Both the position numbers and the translations under genes were made by a program. From contig JACKJT010000001.1 in assembly GCA_020637795.1 (NCBI GenBank), positions 186,001-250,000 of the forward strand: a stretch of DNA of 64,000 nucleotides. Reading direction: 5' to 3'. Positions 10,301 to 18,416 of this stretch are shown here, piece after piece (position 1 is the first letter of the stretch; each line of letters opens with the position of its first letter). Origin of the DNA: Hoeflea sp. Lineage in GTDB: Bacteria > Pseudomonadota > Alphaproteobacteria > Rhizobiales > Rhizobiaceae. The notes below the pieces were generated by a model. That model had not been told where the DNA came from. It was given only the letters and a program-made list of their open reading frames with translations, and searched no databases.

Positions 10301-10765
10301 CTGTTCAAGCTGATGTCCTACAAGGACGAGTACGAAGTGGCGCGGCTGCATGACGACCCTGCATTCCGCAAGAATCTTGAGGACCGCTTCGAAGGCGATT
10401 TCCGGATCGTGCATCATTTCGCCCCGCCGCTGCTCGGCGGCGGCAAGGACGCGCGCGGCCGACCGCTGAAGCGCGCCTTCGGGCCCGCCATCCGGCCGGC
10501 GCTTTCCCTGCTCGCGCGCCTGAAAGGCCTGCGCGGCACTGCGCTCGATCCTTTTGGCTACACCGCCGAACGCCGGATGGAGCGCGGGCTGATCATCTGG
10601 TTCGAAGGGCTCATGGCGCGGTGCGAGCAGGAGATCACTCCCGCCAATGCAGACCTTTGGCAACAGGTGTTGTCCGCGCCGATGGATATCCGCGGCTACG
10701 GCCCCGTCAAGCACGAAGCCGTGGACAAGGTGAAGGCACGGGTGGCTTCGCTGCTGGCCGGATAG
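7346..10765 (+). CDS. Fused indolepyruvate ferredoxin oxidoreductase (IorA-IorB type)
   Basis: A 1139-residue thiamine-diphosphate 2-oxoacid oxidoreductase, predicted to oxidise aryl or branched-chain pyruvates to acyl-CoA with ferredoxin. In order: TPP-pyrimidine domain (1-200), a middle domain, TPP-binding domain with CSGCPHNTSTRVPEGSKALA and GQPVDGPV (about 430-600), a cysteine-rich Fe-S segment (VCEGCGDCSTESNC, NKDFSCLNGFCP), then the gamma-like domain (LLVTGVGGTGVVTVGQLIS, DFTGFAQKFGAVLSYVRIG) and a C-terminal DUF6537-like tail. I start at MTFHTP (7346), with AGAGGAG 7 bases upstream, not at 7280. The AsnC gene is divergent and probably controls it. Confidence 0.93.
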   Translation: MTFHTPTPSAYTLNDRYKLQSGRVFMTGTQALVRALFDQARRDREAGLKTGGFVSGYRGSPLGGLDMELWRQKARLAEGGIEFLPAVNEDLAATAVLGSQQVETNPNRQVEGVFGLWYGKGPGVDRAGDALKHGNAYGSSPHGGVLVVAGDDHGCVSSSMPHQSDVAFMAWFMPTLNPASVAEYFEFAEYGYALSRYSGMWVGFKAISETVEGASSFLLKPDRVFAKPDFQIPATGLHYRWPDLPGPQIEERMEAKKHAVFAFAEANPIDRAIYGVADARFGFVTTGKAHLDLMEALRLLGLDEARCRALGIDIYKVGMVWPLARRDALNFVRGKREVVVIEEKRGIIESQFKEYFYDWPGDKPQRMVGKHDETGRRLIPWTGELSPRQLVPLIAKRLDGVFRGENFAARAAEITGQPPVSLSDPGATRTPYFCSGCPHNTSTRVPEGSKALAGIGCHFMASWMDRETSSLIQMGGEGVNWAASSRFTGKDHIFQNLGEGTWYHSGSMAIRQAIAAGANITYKILYNDAVAMTGGQPVDGPVSVQAIAHICRAEGVERIALVSDDPDKFAGADFPRGITIHARAEMDAVQRELRQVPGVSVLIYEQTCATEKRRRRKRGELPDPKTFAVINELVCEGCGDCSTESNCLSVEPKETEFGRKRQINQSNCNKDFSCLNGFCPSFVTVEGAVRRKPKPADLDITHLMQGVALPALPALDAPFNLLVTGVGGTGVVTVGQLISMAAHLEGKGASILDFTGFAQKFGAVLSYVRIGRDPDAINQVRIDTGMADAVIGCDVVVSSSPKASGTYRSGTSVALNLASMPTGDLVLRRDADLNIDARASAIAAVVGDGNLAAFDANAASEALFGDAVYANVMMLGFAWQRGLVPVTLDALNRAIELNNVAVDANKRALACGRLMAADPSALAVHLNPKPDFATSSEDIIARRVEFLKGYQNAAWAERYRSRLEGFAARMPAEHRDALASAAARSLFKLMSYKDEYEVARLHDDPAFRKNLEDRFEGDFRIVHHFAPPLLGGGKDARGRPLKRAFGPAIRPALSLLARLKGLRGTALDPFGYTAERRMERGLIIWFEGLMARCEQEITPANADLWQQVLSAPMDIRGYGPVKHEAVDKVKARVASLLAG

Positions 10766-10966
10766 GTCATCCTGGCGGCTTGCCTTCCGCCTTTTGGTCC
10801 CGTCTGACTCCGATGCAAGGTGCGGAACGTTCGTTTCAGGTTTTGACAACTATCGCGGCATCCGTTGCGCCGGATATGCACGGCCTGAAATATTCGCCCT
10901 AGGCGCGTGAGCCGGCGGCGCGGTAAAGTGGTGTTCCGATCGCGCCACCGGAGTCGTACCGCGTCC

Positions 10967-12787
10967 ATGCCAGATTTCCATCTCATCGCCACGTTTGTCA
11001 TCATCGCGGCCACAATCATCGCCTATGCGACAGAGCGCTGGCCGATGGAGACGGTATCGCTGGTCTCGCTTGCCGCCGTTCTGGTGCTGTTTGGCGTCTT
11101 CCCCTTCAGCGGGACGGATGGCGCGCCGCTGGAACCGGAACAGCTTCTGGCCGGGTTTTCCAATCCGGCGCTCGCCACCGTCATCGCCCTGCTGATCGTC
11201 GGGCAAGGCCTGTTTGCCACCGACGCGATGGAAGCGCCGGCGCGCAGACTGGGGCGGATGGGCGGCGCGGCCACCTTCCGGCCGATCCTGTTCATCCTGG
11301 TCGGCGCGGCGCTGTTTTCGGCGTTTTTAAACAACACGCCGGTGGTCGTGATCTTCATTCCGATCCTTGTGGTGATCGCGGCGCAGCGGTCGATTTCGCC
11401 AAGCCGGGTGTTCATGCCGCTGTCCTTCATCACCATTCTGGGCGGCATGACCACGCTGATCGGCTCGTCGACCAACCTGCTGGTGGCGGGCGTGGTGCGC
11501 GACTACGGTTACGAGATCGGCTTCTTCGACATTACCGGCATGGGCGTCATCCTGGCGCTGGTCGGCAGCGCCTATGTTCTCGGCGTTTTGCCGCGGCTGT
11601 TGCCCGAACGAGTCGCCGAACTCTCGGCGGGGGCAAAATCAGGCGCGCAGTTCATCGGCGAGATCACGCTTACGCGGGATCACCCGTTTGTCGGCATCTC
11701 CGCCAAGGCCGGCATGTTTCCGGGCCTTGGCGACCTGACGCTGAGGCTGCTGCAGCGCCGCGACGTACCGGTTTTGCCGCCGTTCGAGGATCTTACCCTC
11801 TCGGTCGGCGACACGCTGGTGGTGACCGGAACGCGCAAGGCGTTTTCCAAGGCGCTGGCGCGTGGTCGCGCCGGGCTCGAGGCCGACGACGGACCTGCCG
11901 AGGAAACCCAGCAGGATCAGCCGCCCGGCCCGGATTATCACCTGGCCGAAGCTGTGATCTCGCCGGGTTCGCGCTATGCCGGACGCACCATCCAGCTCTC
12001 GGGCTTGCGGCCGCAATTCGGCATTTCGGTGCTTGGCGTGCAGCGCAAGAGCCGTATGGCCCGCTCGGCGATGTCCGATATCCGGCTCGAACCCGGCGAC
12101 ACGCTGTTGATCGGCGGTCCGATGGAGGCGATCAAGCTGTTGCGCGGCAATCACGACCTGCTGCTGCTCGAGCACTCGGCCGAAGCCGTGCCGCAGTCGC
12201 GCAAGGCGCGCATCGCGGTGGCGATCTTCGCGGCGATCGTCCTCTTGTCCGCTTTATCGATCGTTCCCATCGTCGTGGCGGCGATCAGCGGCGCGGTGCT
12301 GATGCTGCTCACCGGGTGCCTGTCGATCCTGCAGGCGGGGCGCGCCTTTGACCGGCAGATCTTCCTGCTGGTCGGATCGTCGGTGGCGCTGGCGACCGCA
12401 CTTGAAGCCACCGGCGGAGCGGCGCTCATTGCCTCGGCGTCGCTCAGCCTGATGGAAGGCGCCTCGGCCGGCATCATCCTGTCGGGTCTGTTCCTGGTGA
12501 TGGCGGCGCTGACCAACATCCTGTCGAACAATGCCACCGCGGTGCTGTTCACACCGATCGCGCTGGGGATAGCAAAGGGCATGGGCGCCCCGCCCGAACC
12601 CTTCATCGCAGCCGTCATCTTTGCATCGAACGCGTCGTTTGCCACGCCGATCGGATACCAGACCAACCTCCTGGTCATGGGCCCCGGGCATTACCGGTTC
12701 AGCGATTTTCTTCGCGCCGGCACGCCGCTTGTGGTTATCATATGGTTGACGTTTTCGTTACTTGCGCCATGGTATTACGGACTTTGA
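10967..12787 (+). CDS. SLC13/DASS-type anion permease with RCK_C domains
   Basis: A 606-residue inner-membrane transporter of the divalent-anion:sodium family. About ten helices are split by a cytosolic insert (residues about 205-400) that looks like two TrkA-C/RCK_C domains (GDTLVVTGTRKAFSKALARG; GDTLLIGGPMEAIKLLRGNH). The paired re-entrant motifs appear as GGMTTLIGSSTNLLVAG and ATPIGYQTNLLVMGPGHY. Related proteins move sulfate or dicarboxylates; the substrate here cannot be told. I start at MPDFHLIATF (10967); an upstream in-frame start at 10907 would add a basic tail. Confidence 0.85.
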   Translation: MPDFHLIATFVIIAATIIAYATERWPMETVSLVSLAAVLVLFGVFPFSGTDGAPLEPEQLLAGFSNPALATVIALLIVGQGLFATDAMEAPARRLGRMGGAATFRPILFILVGAALFSAFLNNTPVVVIFIPILVVIAAQRSISPSRVFMPLSFITILGGMTTLIGSSTNLLVAGVVRDYGYEIGFFDITGMGVILALVGSAYVLGVLPRLLPERVAELSAGAKSGAQFIGEITLTRDHPFVGISAKAGMFPGLGDLTLRLLQRRDVPVLPPFEDLTLSVGDTLVVTGTRKAFSKALARGRAGLEADDGPAEETQQDQPPGPDYHLAEAVISPGSRYAGRTIQLSGLRPQFGISVLGVQRKSRMARSAMSDIRLEPGDTLLIGGPMEAIKLLRGNHDLLLLEHSAEAVPQSRKARIAVAIFAAIVLLSALSIVPIVVAAISGAVLMLLTGCLSILQAGRAFDRQIFLLVGSSVALATALEATGGAALIASASLSLMEGASAGIILSGLFLVMAALTNILSNNATAVLFTPIALGIAKGMGAPPEPFIAAVIFASNASFATPIGYQTNLLVMGPGHYRFSDFLRAGTPLVVIIWLTFSLLAPWYYGL

Positions 12788-12806
12788 CAGGCTCCGAATC
12801 CAAAAC

Positions 12807-13556
12807 ATGATGAACCAACCGATCAATTCTCCGCAGTTTTTCCTGACCGCTCCCTCGGCCTGTCCGTATCTCGAAGGGCAGAGCGAGCGGAAGGTGTTTA
12901 CCCACCTGGTGGGAGAAAAAGCCTCCGAATTGAACGACCTTCTGACCCAGGGCGGTTTCCGCCGGTCGCAGAACATCGCCTACCGGCCGGCCTGCGAATC
13001 CTGCCGCGCCTGCATTTCGGTTCGCATTCTTGCCAGTGAATTCAAACCCACCAGATCCATGCGCCGCATCAGGGCGGGCAATGCCGACCTGGTCGCCGCC
13101 GAATATCACGCCGAACCCTCGAGCGAACAGTTCAAGCTGTTCCGCCGCTATCTCGACAGCCGGCACCAGAGCGGCGGCATGGCGGACATGAGCATCGGCG
13201 ACTACGCCATGATGGTCGAGGATTCGCATGTCGACAGCCGCATCATCGAATACCGGGTGAGAGCCGAAGGCGACGGGCTGCACGAGCATCCGGCGGGCGA
13301 ATTGCTGGCAGTGGCGCTCACCGACCGGATGGGCGACGGGCTGTCGATGGTCTATTCGTTCTACAACCCGGATGCGACGGCGCGGTCGCTCGGCACCTTC
13401 ATGATCCTCGACCACATCGAGCGCGCCCGGACCCTTGGCCTGCCGCATGTCTATCTGGGCTACTGGGTCAAGGGATCGCGCAAGATGGAATACAAGACCC
13501 GGTTCCTGCCACAGGAACACCTGATGGCTCAGGGCTGGCAGCGCTACCAGCCGTAG
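12807..13556 (+). CDS. bpt: Aspartate/glutamate leucyltransferase (Bpt; formerly arginyltransferase)
   Basis: Aminoacyl-tRNA-protein transferase of the N-end rule pathway: it adds Leu to proteins with N-terminal Asp or Glu, making them ClpS/ClpAP substrates. The 249 residues contain the N-terminal block (CPYLEGQSERKVFTHLVG; YRPACESCRACISVR) and the C-terminal GNAT-like block (YSFYNPDATARSLGTFMILD; HVYLGYWVKGSRKMEYKTRF). I start at the ATGATG at 12807, just after the SLC13 stop. The N-terminal CxxC pair suggests the Bpt subgroup. Confidence 0.93.
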   Translation: MMNQPINSPQFFLTAPSACPYLEGQSERKVFTHLVGEKASELNDLLTQGGFRRSQNIAYRPACESCRACISVRILASEFKPTRSMRRIRAGNADLVAAEYHAEPSSEQFKLFRRYLDSRHQSGGMADMSIGDYAMMVEDSHVDSRIIEYRVRAEGDGLHEHPAGELLAVALTDRMGDGLSMVYSFYNPDATARSLGTFMILDHIERARTLGLPHVYLGYWVKGSRKMEYKTRFLPQEHLMAQGWQRYQP

Positions 13557-13626
13557 CGTTCGGCAACCCGTTCGGCGCCCCCGGCATTTCCCCGCTACGT
13601 CTCTCATCACCACCAAGGCCGCTTTC

Positions 13627-14538
13627 ATGCAGGATTACATTCAACAGGCGGCCGACCATCGCAAGGGTCTGGCAATCACGGCGTTCGGCGGACTGACCCT
13701 GACGGTCGACATTCCGCTGATCCGGCTTTCACAAAGCGACGCCTGGTCGGCGCTGGCGGTCAGAAGCGCGCTCACGTTTCTTGCCGCCGTCGTCGCCTGG
13801 AGCTTCATCCGTTTCGTGCTCAAGCGCGCCATCCCGATCATTCCGGGCCGGGCCGGGCTGCTGGTGGTCACGCTCTACGGCATCGCCTCGATCACCTTCA
13901 TCCTTGCCGTCTACAACACCTCGACGGCCAATCTGGTGTTCATCCTGGCGTTCAATCCGATGTTCTCGGCGCTGCTTGCCTGGTGGCTGGCGGGCGAAAA
14001 GCCCAAGGCCCAGACCTTCGCGGCAATGATCGTGATGATCCTCGGGGTCACACTGATCGTCGCCGACGGCATGAAGGCCGGAAACCTCACCGGCGATCTG
14101 CTGGCGCTTGCCTCGAGCCTCATTCTCGCCGGTGCCATCACCGCCAGCCGAAAGGCCCGCGTCGACATGGGGTTCGCGCCGCTGTTCGCGGCCATCGTGC
14201 CGTCGATGATCGGGCTTGCGATGGTGGGCGGACCGGCAGGCCTGGTGATGGGCGAGCCGGGCTGGCTGCTGCTCAACGGCCTCGTCATCATCCCGATCGC
14301 CTTCTGGTGCCTGGCCACGGGTCCCAAATACATCTCGGGTCCCGAGGTGGCGATGTTCTATCTGCTCGAGACGATCCTGGCGCCGGTGTGGGTGTGGATG
14401 ATCTTCGCCGAAGCGCCGACACGGCTCGGCCTGGTCGGCGGCGGCGTCATCGTTCTGGCGCTGGTCGCGCATTCGGTGTGGCAATTGTCGGCGCACCGGC
14501 GCGCTGTCCGCAGCCTGGCGCCGCGCCATCCGGTCTGA
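13627..14538 (+). CDS. EamA/DMT family transporter
   Basis: A 303-residue inner-membrane protein with ten hydrophobic helices in two EamA repeats (about 15-145 and 160-290), as in drug/metabolite exporters of the RhaT/YdcZ class. Typical signs are NTSTANLVFILAFNPMFSAL in repeat one and ISGPEVAMFYLLETILAPVW in repeat two. The substrate is unknown. It stands 70 bases after bpt on the same strand. Confidence 0.9.
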   Translation: MQDYIQQAADHRKGLAITAFGGLTLTVDIPLIRLSQSDAWSALAVRSALTFLAAVVAWSFIRFVLKRAIPIIPGRAGLLVVTLYGIASITFILAVYNTSTANLVFILAFNPMFSALLAWWLAGEKPKAQTFAAMIVMILGVTLIVADGMKAGNLTGDLLALASSLILAGAITASRKARVDMGFAPLFAAIVPSMIGLAMVGGPAGLVMGEPGWLLLNGLVIIPIAFWCLATGPKYISGPEVAMFYLLETILAPVWVWMIFAEAPTRLGLVGGGVIVLALVAHSVWQLSAHRRAVRSLAPRHPV

Positions 14539-14653
14539 CGGTTGCGCCCTCATCACCCCTGCCCCTGTTCGCACTGGCAAAGCGGTTTTCGCGCCCTATT
14601 CTCGTCTCATGGCAATGATTGACTGCCGCTGACGAAACCGCCTGGAACCAGCT

Positions 14654-15391
14654 GTGCCTGCATTGAAGAAACTCGTTGTGTTTGTGCTTTTGTGCTTTGT
14701 CGCACCGGCGCTGGCTTCGCTTGCGGTCCGCGCCGCCAGTTCGCAGCCGGGCTCCTGGCGGACCGCAGACTGGTCGTCGTCCGGCCTGTTGCCCGTTGCC
14801 GCCAACCAGCCCGAGGCCGCCGTCTATGTGATGGCGGCGCGGACCGGCGGGCTGAAAGGCGCGCTGGCGGTTCACAGCTGGATCGTGACAAAGGCTGCGG
14901 GCAGCGAGCAGTACACCCGCTACGACAAGGTCGGCTGGGGCAACCCGATCCGCACCAATGCCTACCCCGCCGACGGGCGATGGTATTCCAACCCGCCGGA
15001 GGTGCTGGCCGAAGTCCGCGGCGCGGCAGCCGCGCGGCTGATCCCGACGATCGAGGCCGCCGTCCGGTCCTACCCGTTCTCGGACCGTGGCGACTACACG
15101 ATCTGGCCGGGCCCGAATTCCAATTCCTTTGTCGCCCATGTGCTCAGGCAGGTGCCGGAGCTCAATCTGGCGCTGCCGCCGGAAGCCGTTGGCCGCGATT
15201 TCCGCCCGTTTGGCGATTTCATCACGCTCTCGGACGACTGGCGCAATCTCGAAATCTCGCTCGGCGGCTATGCCGGGCTGGCGGTCGGCACGCTTTATGG
15301 CGCGGAAGTTCGGCTCGGCGGACTGGTGTTCGGGCTCGACATCGCGCGTCCTGGCCTGAAGCTGCCGGGATTTGGGCGGATCGGGATCTGA
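14654..15391 (+). CDS. DUF3750 domain-containing protein
   Basis: A 245-residue protein with one N-terminal hydrophobic helix (KKLVVFVLLCFVAPALASLA) serving as signal or anchor, so the body is periplasmic. The DUF3750 signatures are clear: WSSSGLLP, AVHSWIVTKA, YTRYDKVGWGNPIRTN, GRWYSNPPEV and WPGPNSNSFVAHVLRQVPEL. No activity is known; the conserved His, Tyr and Asn residues suggest a hydrolase-like fold, which is a guess. Translation starts at GTG (14654) because no ATG lies before the hydrophobic segment. Confidence 0.85.
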   Translation: MPALKKLVVFVLLCFVAPALASLAVRAASSQPGSWRTADWSSSGLLPVAANQPEAAVYVMAARTGGLKGALAVHSWIVTKAAGSEQYTRYDKVGWGNPIRTNAYPADGRWYSNPPEVLAEVRGAAAARLIPTIEAAVRSYPFSDRGDYTIWPGPNSNSFVAHVLRQVPELNLALPPEAVGRDFRPFGDFITLSDDWRNLEISLGGYAGLAVGTLYGAEVRLGGLVFGLDIARPGLKLPGFGRIGI

Positions 15392-15402
15392 TCCCAGTCC
15401 AG

Positions 15403-15897
15403 TTACTCTGCCGCCGCGACCTTCTTGTGCAGGCACATGGTCTCGGCGGTGAAGTGCCCGGTTGCGCCTTTCGGCATCCACAGCGGGTAATGCCGCCGGT
15501 GATCCTCGACCCAGCCGTTTCTGGCATAGAACTTTTCCGCCGGAACATTGCCGACCTGACAAAGAAGCCGGGCGACCGGGAAGCCGCTCTCGGCAATCTT
15601 CCGCTCGGCAAAGAACATCAGTTTCTCGGCAACCCCGGAACCCCTGGCGTCGCGGGCGATGAACAGCTTGGTCAGTTCATCGCCGTTGATGGCCACAAAT
15701 CCGAGGATCCGGGCCTCATCCTCGGCGACAAAGAAAGTGTCGGTCGAGGCCCCGAATATATCGTCGATGCACTCGAGCGTGCGCAGCGGCAGAACCTCCG
15801 GCGGCACCAGGTGGGCGTGTCCATCGTGCCAGCCGTGATGCAGGATCTCGACGATGGCGGCGCGGTCTCTTGGCTCTGCGGGCCTGATATCGATCAT
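15403..15897 (-). CDS. GNAT family N-acetyltransferase
   Basis: A 164-residue acetyl-CoA-dependent acetyltransferase. The N-terminus MIDIRPAEPRDRAAIVEILH is the typical first strand and helix. Motif A reads KLFIARDARGSGVAEKLMFF and is followed by the C-terminal FYARNGW segment. The substrate cannot be inferred. I start at 15897, the first residue of the GNAT fold; an in-frame start 30 bases upstream is possible. It is convergent with the DUF3750 gene. Confidence 0.88.
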   Translation of the reverse strand: MIDIRPAEPRDRAAIVEILHHGWHDGHAHLVPPEVLPLRTLECIDDIFGASTDTFFVAEDEARILGFVAINGDELTKLFIARDARGSGVAEKLMFFAERKIAESGFPVARLLCQVGNVPAEKFYARNGWVEDHRRHYPLWMPKGATGHFTAETMCLHKKVAAAE

Positions 15898-15970
15898 GAC
15901 GGGACTTCCGAAACTCCGTGGGGACAAGGCAGCCCCGCGCGAGCGCGGGGAGCGGTCGAGATGGGTCCGG

Positions 15971-18217
15971 TCAGCTGAACTTGCCCGAGCGCGGGAAGCC
16001 CTTGGGGACCAGCCGGCCGGCCTGGGCGCGATCGGCGATCCACTCGGTCAGCTCTTCCCTCTTGCGATTGTGCATGCGCCCGGCGCTGTCTTCCCAGGTC
16101 AGCCCGTCTTCCATCGCGAAACAACGGATGTCGGCGACGCCGCCATCCTTGTAGCGCTGCAGGCGAACGCCCTTGCCGCGGCTCATCTCGGGCAATTGCT
16201 CGAGCGGGAAAATCAGCATCTTGCGGTTTTCGCCGATGACGGCAACATGGTCGCCGCTGACGGGCACACAGAGCCGCATTTCGTCGGGCAGGCTGACATT
16301 CATGATCTGCTTGCCCTTGCGCGTGTTGGCGACCAGGTCGCTCTCGGCGACAATGAAGCCGTTTCCGACGGTGGAGGCAACGAGCAGCTTGCGCGCCGGA
16401 TCATGCACGAAGGCGGTCAGCACGGCCTGGTCGTTATCCATGTCGACGATGATCCTGAGCGGCTCGCCGTGACCGCGCCCGCCCGGCAGCTTGTCGGCGC
16501 CGAGCGTGTAGGCCTTGCCACCGGTGGTCACGATGACCAGCTTGTCGGTGGTGTTGGCGTGGAAAGCCAGCTTCAACTGATCGCCGTCCTTGAACTGCAA
16601 TCCGGCATAATCGGCCATGTGGCCCTTCATGCCGCGGATCCAGCCCTTGTCGGAGATCACCACGGTGATCGGTTCCTTCTCGATCATCGCCTGCTCGATG
16701 GCCGCGAGATCGGCGACCGGCGCTTCGGCGAATTTCGTGCGACGGGCGCCAAGCTCGGTTTCCTTGGAGAAGGTCTTGCGGACATTGCCGACTTCCCAGG
16801 CGACCGTCTGCCACTGCTTTGCATCGGAGGCGAGCAAGGCCTCGATCTCGGCCTTCTCGCTGGTCAGACCCTCGAACTCCTTGCGGATTTCCAGCTCTTC
16901 CAGCTTGCGCAAGGAGCGCAACCGCATGTTGAGGATGGCTTCGGCCTGGACATCTGTCAGCTCGAAGGTCTTCATCAGTTCGAGCTTGGGCTCATCCTCC
17001 TCGCGGATGATGCGGATCACCTCGTCGAGATTGAGATAGGCGATCAAGAAGCCCGACAACAGCTCCAGACGCCGCTCGATGGCCGCCAGCCGGTGACGAG
17101 ACCGGCGCTGCAGCACCTCGCGGCGATGCGCCAGCCATTCGGTCAGCACCTCGGCGAGGTTCATCACCCTGGGCACCTTGCCCATCGACAGCACATTGAG
17201 GTTGAGCGGGATGCGGTTTTCGAGATCGGACAGCCGGAACAGCGATTCCATCAACAGGTTCGGATCCACCGTGCGGCTCTTGGGGATCAGCACCAGGCGG
17301 ACGTCTTCGGCGGATTCGTCGCGGATATCGTCGAGCAGCGGCAGCCTGCGGGCGATCAGCAGCTCGGCGATCTTCTCGATCAGGCGCGACTTCTGCACCT
17401 GGTAAGGCATCTCGGTGACGACGATCTGGTAGCCGCCGCGGCCGGTGTCCTCGACCTCCCACTTGGCGCGGACCCGGAAACCGCCGCGACCAGTCTGATA
17501 GGCCTCGAGAATGGACTCGCGGCTGTCGATGACCACGCCGCCGGTCGGGAAATCCGGTCCCTCGACATATTGCAGCAGGTCCTCGACGGTTGCCTCGGGC
17601 TTGCGGATCAGGGCAAGTGCCGCATCGCAGAGTTCGGCGGCGTTGTGCGGCGGGATCGAGGTCGCCATGCCGACGGCAATGCCGGTGGCGCCATTGGCGA
17701 GCAGGTTCGGAAACGCGCCCGGAAGCACCACCGGCTCGCTGTTTTCCTCGTCATAGGTGTCGCGGAAATCGACCGCGTCCTCGTTGATGCCCTCGATCAG
17801 CAGTTCGGCCACCGCGGTCATCTTCGATTCGGTGTAGCGCATGGCGGCGGCGCTATCGCCGTCGATGTTGCCGAAATTGCCCTGGCCGTTGGCCAGCGGG
17901 TAGCGCACGGCGAAATCCTGCGCCAGCCGCACCAGCGCGTCATAGATCGACTGGTCGCCGTGCGGATGGAAGTTACCCATCACCTCGCCGACGATCTTGG
18001 CCGATTTCTTGAAAGAGCCGTTGGACCTCAGCCCCATCTCGCTCATGGCGTAGACGATGCGCCGGTGCACCGGCTTCATCCCGTCGCGCACATCGGGCAG
18101 AGCCCGATGCATGATGGTCGACAGCGCATAGGCCAGATAGCGCTCCTCGAGCGCCTTCTTCAGGTCAACGGCTTGAATGTGGTCGCCCCCACCGGGCGGA
18201 AGCAGGCTTTTTCCCAT
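15971..18217 (-). CDS. parC: DNA topoisomerase IV subunit A
   Basis: Subunit A of topoisomerase IV, which decatenates daughter chromosomes together with ParE. The 748 residues are shorter than GyrA. They have the ALEERYLAYALSTIMHRALP start, the QRDR-equivalent helix (RIVYAMSEMG), the breakage-reunion tyrosine in AAAMRYTESKM (about residue 125), a coiled-coil arm and C-terminal beta-pinwheel repeats such as GKAYTLGADKLPGGRGHGEP. Length and the GKSLLPP start point to ParC. No good ribosome site precedes the ATG. The large antisense open frame over this gene is a GC-rich shadow. Confidence 0.95.
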   Translation of the reverse strand: MGKSLLPPGGGDHIQAVDLKKALEERYLAYALSTIMHRALPDVRDGMKPVHRRIVYAMSEMGLRSNGSFKKSAKIVGEVMGNFHPHGDQSIYDALVRLAQDFAVRYPLANGQGNFGNIDGDSAAAMRYTESKMTAVAELLIEGINEDAVDFRDTYDEENSEPVVLPGAFPNLLANGATGIAVGMATSIPPHNAAELCDAALALIRKPEATVEDLLQYVEGPDFPTGGVVIDSRESILEAYQTGRGGFRVRAKWEVEDTGRGGYQIVVTEMPYQVQKSRLIEKIAELLIARRLPLLDDIRDESAEDVRLVLIPKSRTVDPNLLMESLFRLSDLENRIPLNLNVLSMGKVPRVMNLAEVLTEWLAHRREVLQRRSRHRLAAIERRLELLSGFLIAYLNLDEVIRIIREEDEPKLELMKTFELTDVQAEAILNMRLRSLRKLEELEIRKEFEGLTSEKAEIEALLASDAKQWQTVAWEVGNVRKTFSKETELGARRTKFAEAPVADLAAIEQAMIEKEPITVVISDKGWIRGMKGHMADYAGLQFKDGDQLKLAFHANTTDKLVIVTTGGKAYTLGADKLPGGRGHGEPLRIIVDMDNDQAVLTAFVHDPARKLLVASTVGNGFIVAESDLVANTRKGKQIMNVSLPDEMRLCVPVSGDHVAVIGENRKMLIFPLEQLPEMSRGKGVRLQRYKDGGVADIRCFAMEDGLTWEDSAGRMHNRKREELTEWIADRAQAGRLVPKGFPRSGKFS

Positions 18218-18416
18218 GGGGTGGGGTTAAAGGAAGCACTGATTCGGGGCAAGGGGCAGGCCGCATCGGCGGGCATTGCACGAATTTTGCCGCCGGCCTC
18301 ACCCGCACCACAAAGCTGTGGCCGATGACAGGACCGGCGCCGCCCTGTAGAATGGCCGGCGCGTGCACCAGATCAGGATGCCTGCCAAGCCGCATCGCCA
18401 GCAAAAGGAAGCCCCG

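Noticed and set aside
15854..18328. 824-codon antisense frame over parC
   Set aside because: GC-rich shadow: parC has all catalytic motifs, the antisense frame has none.
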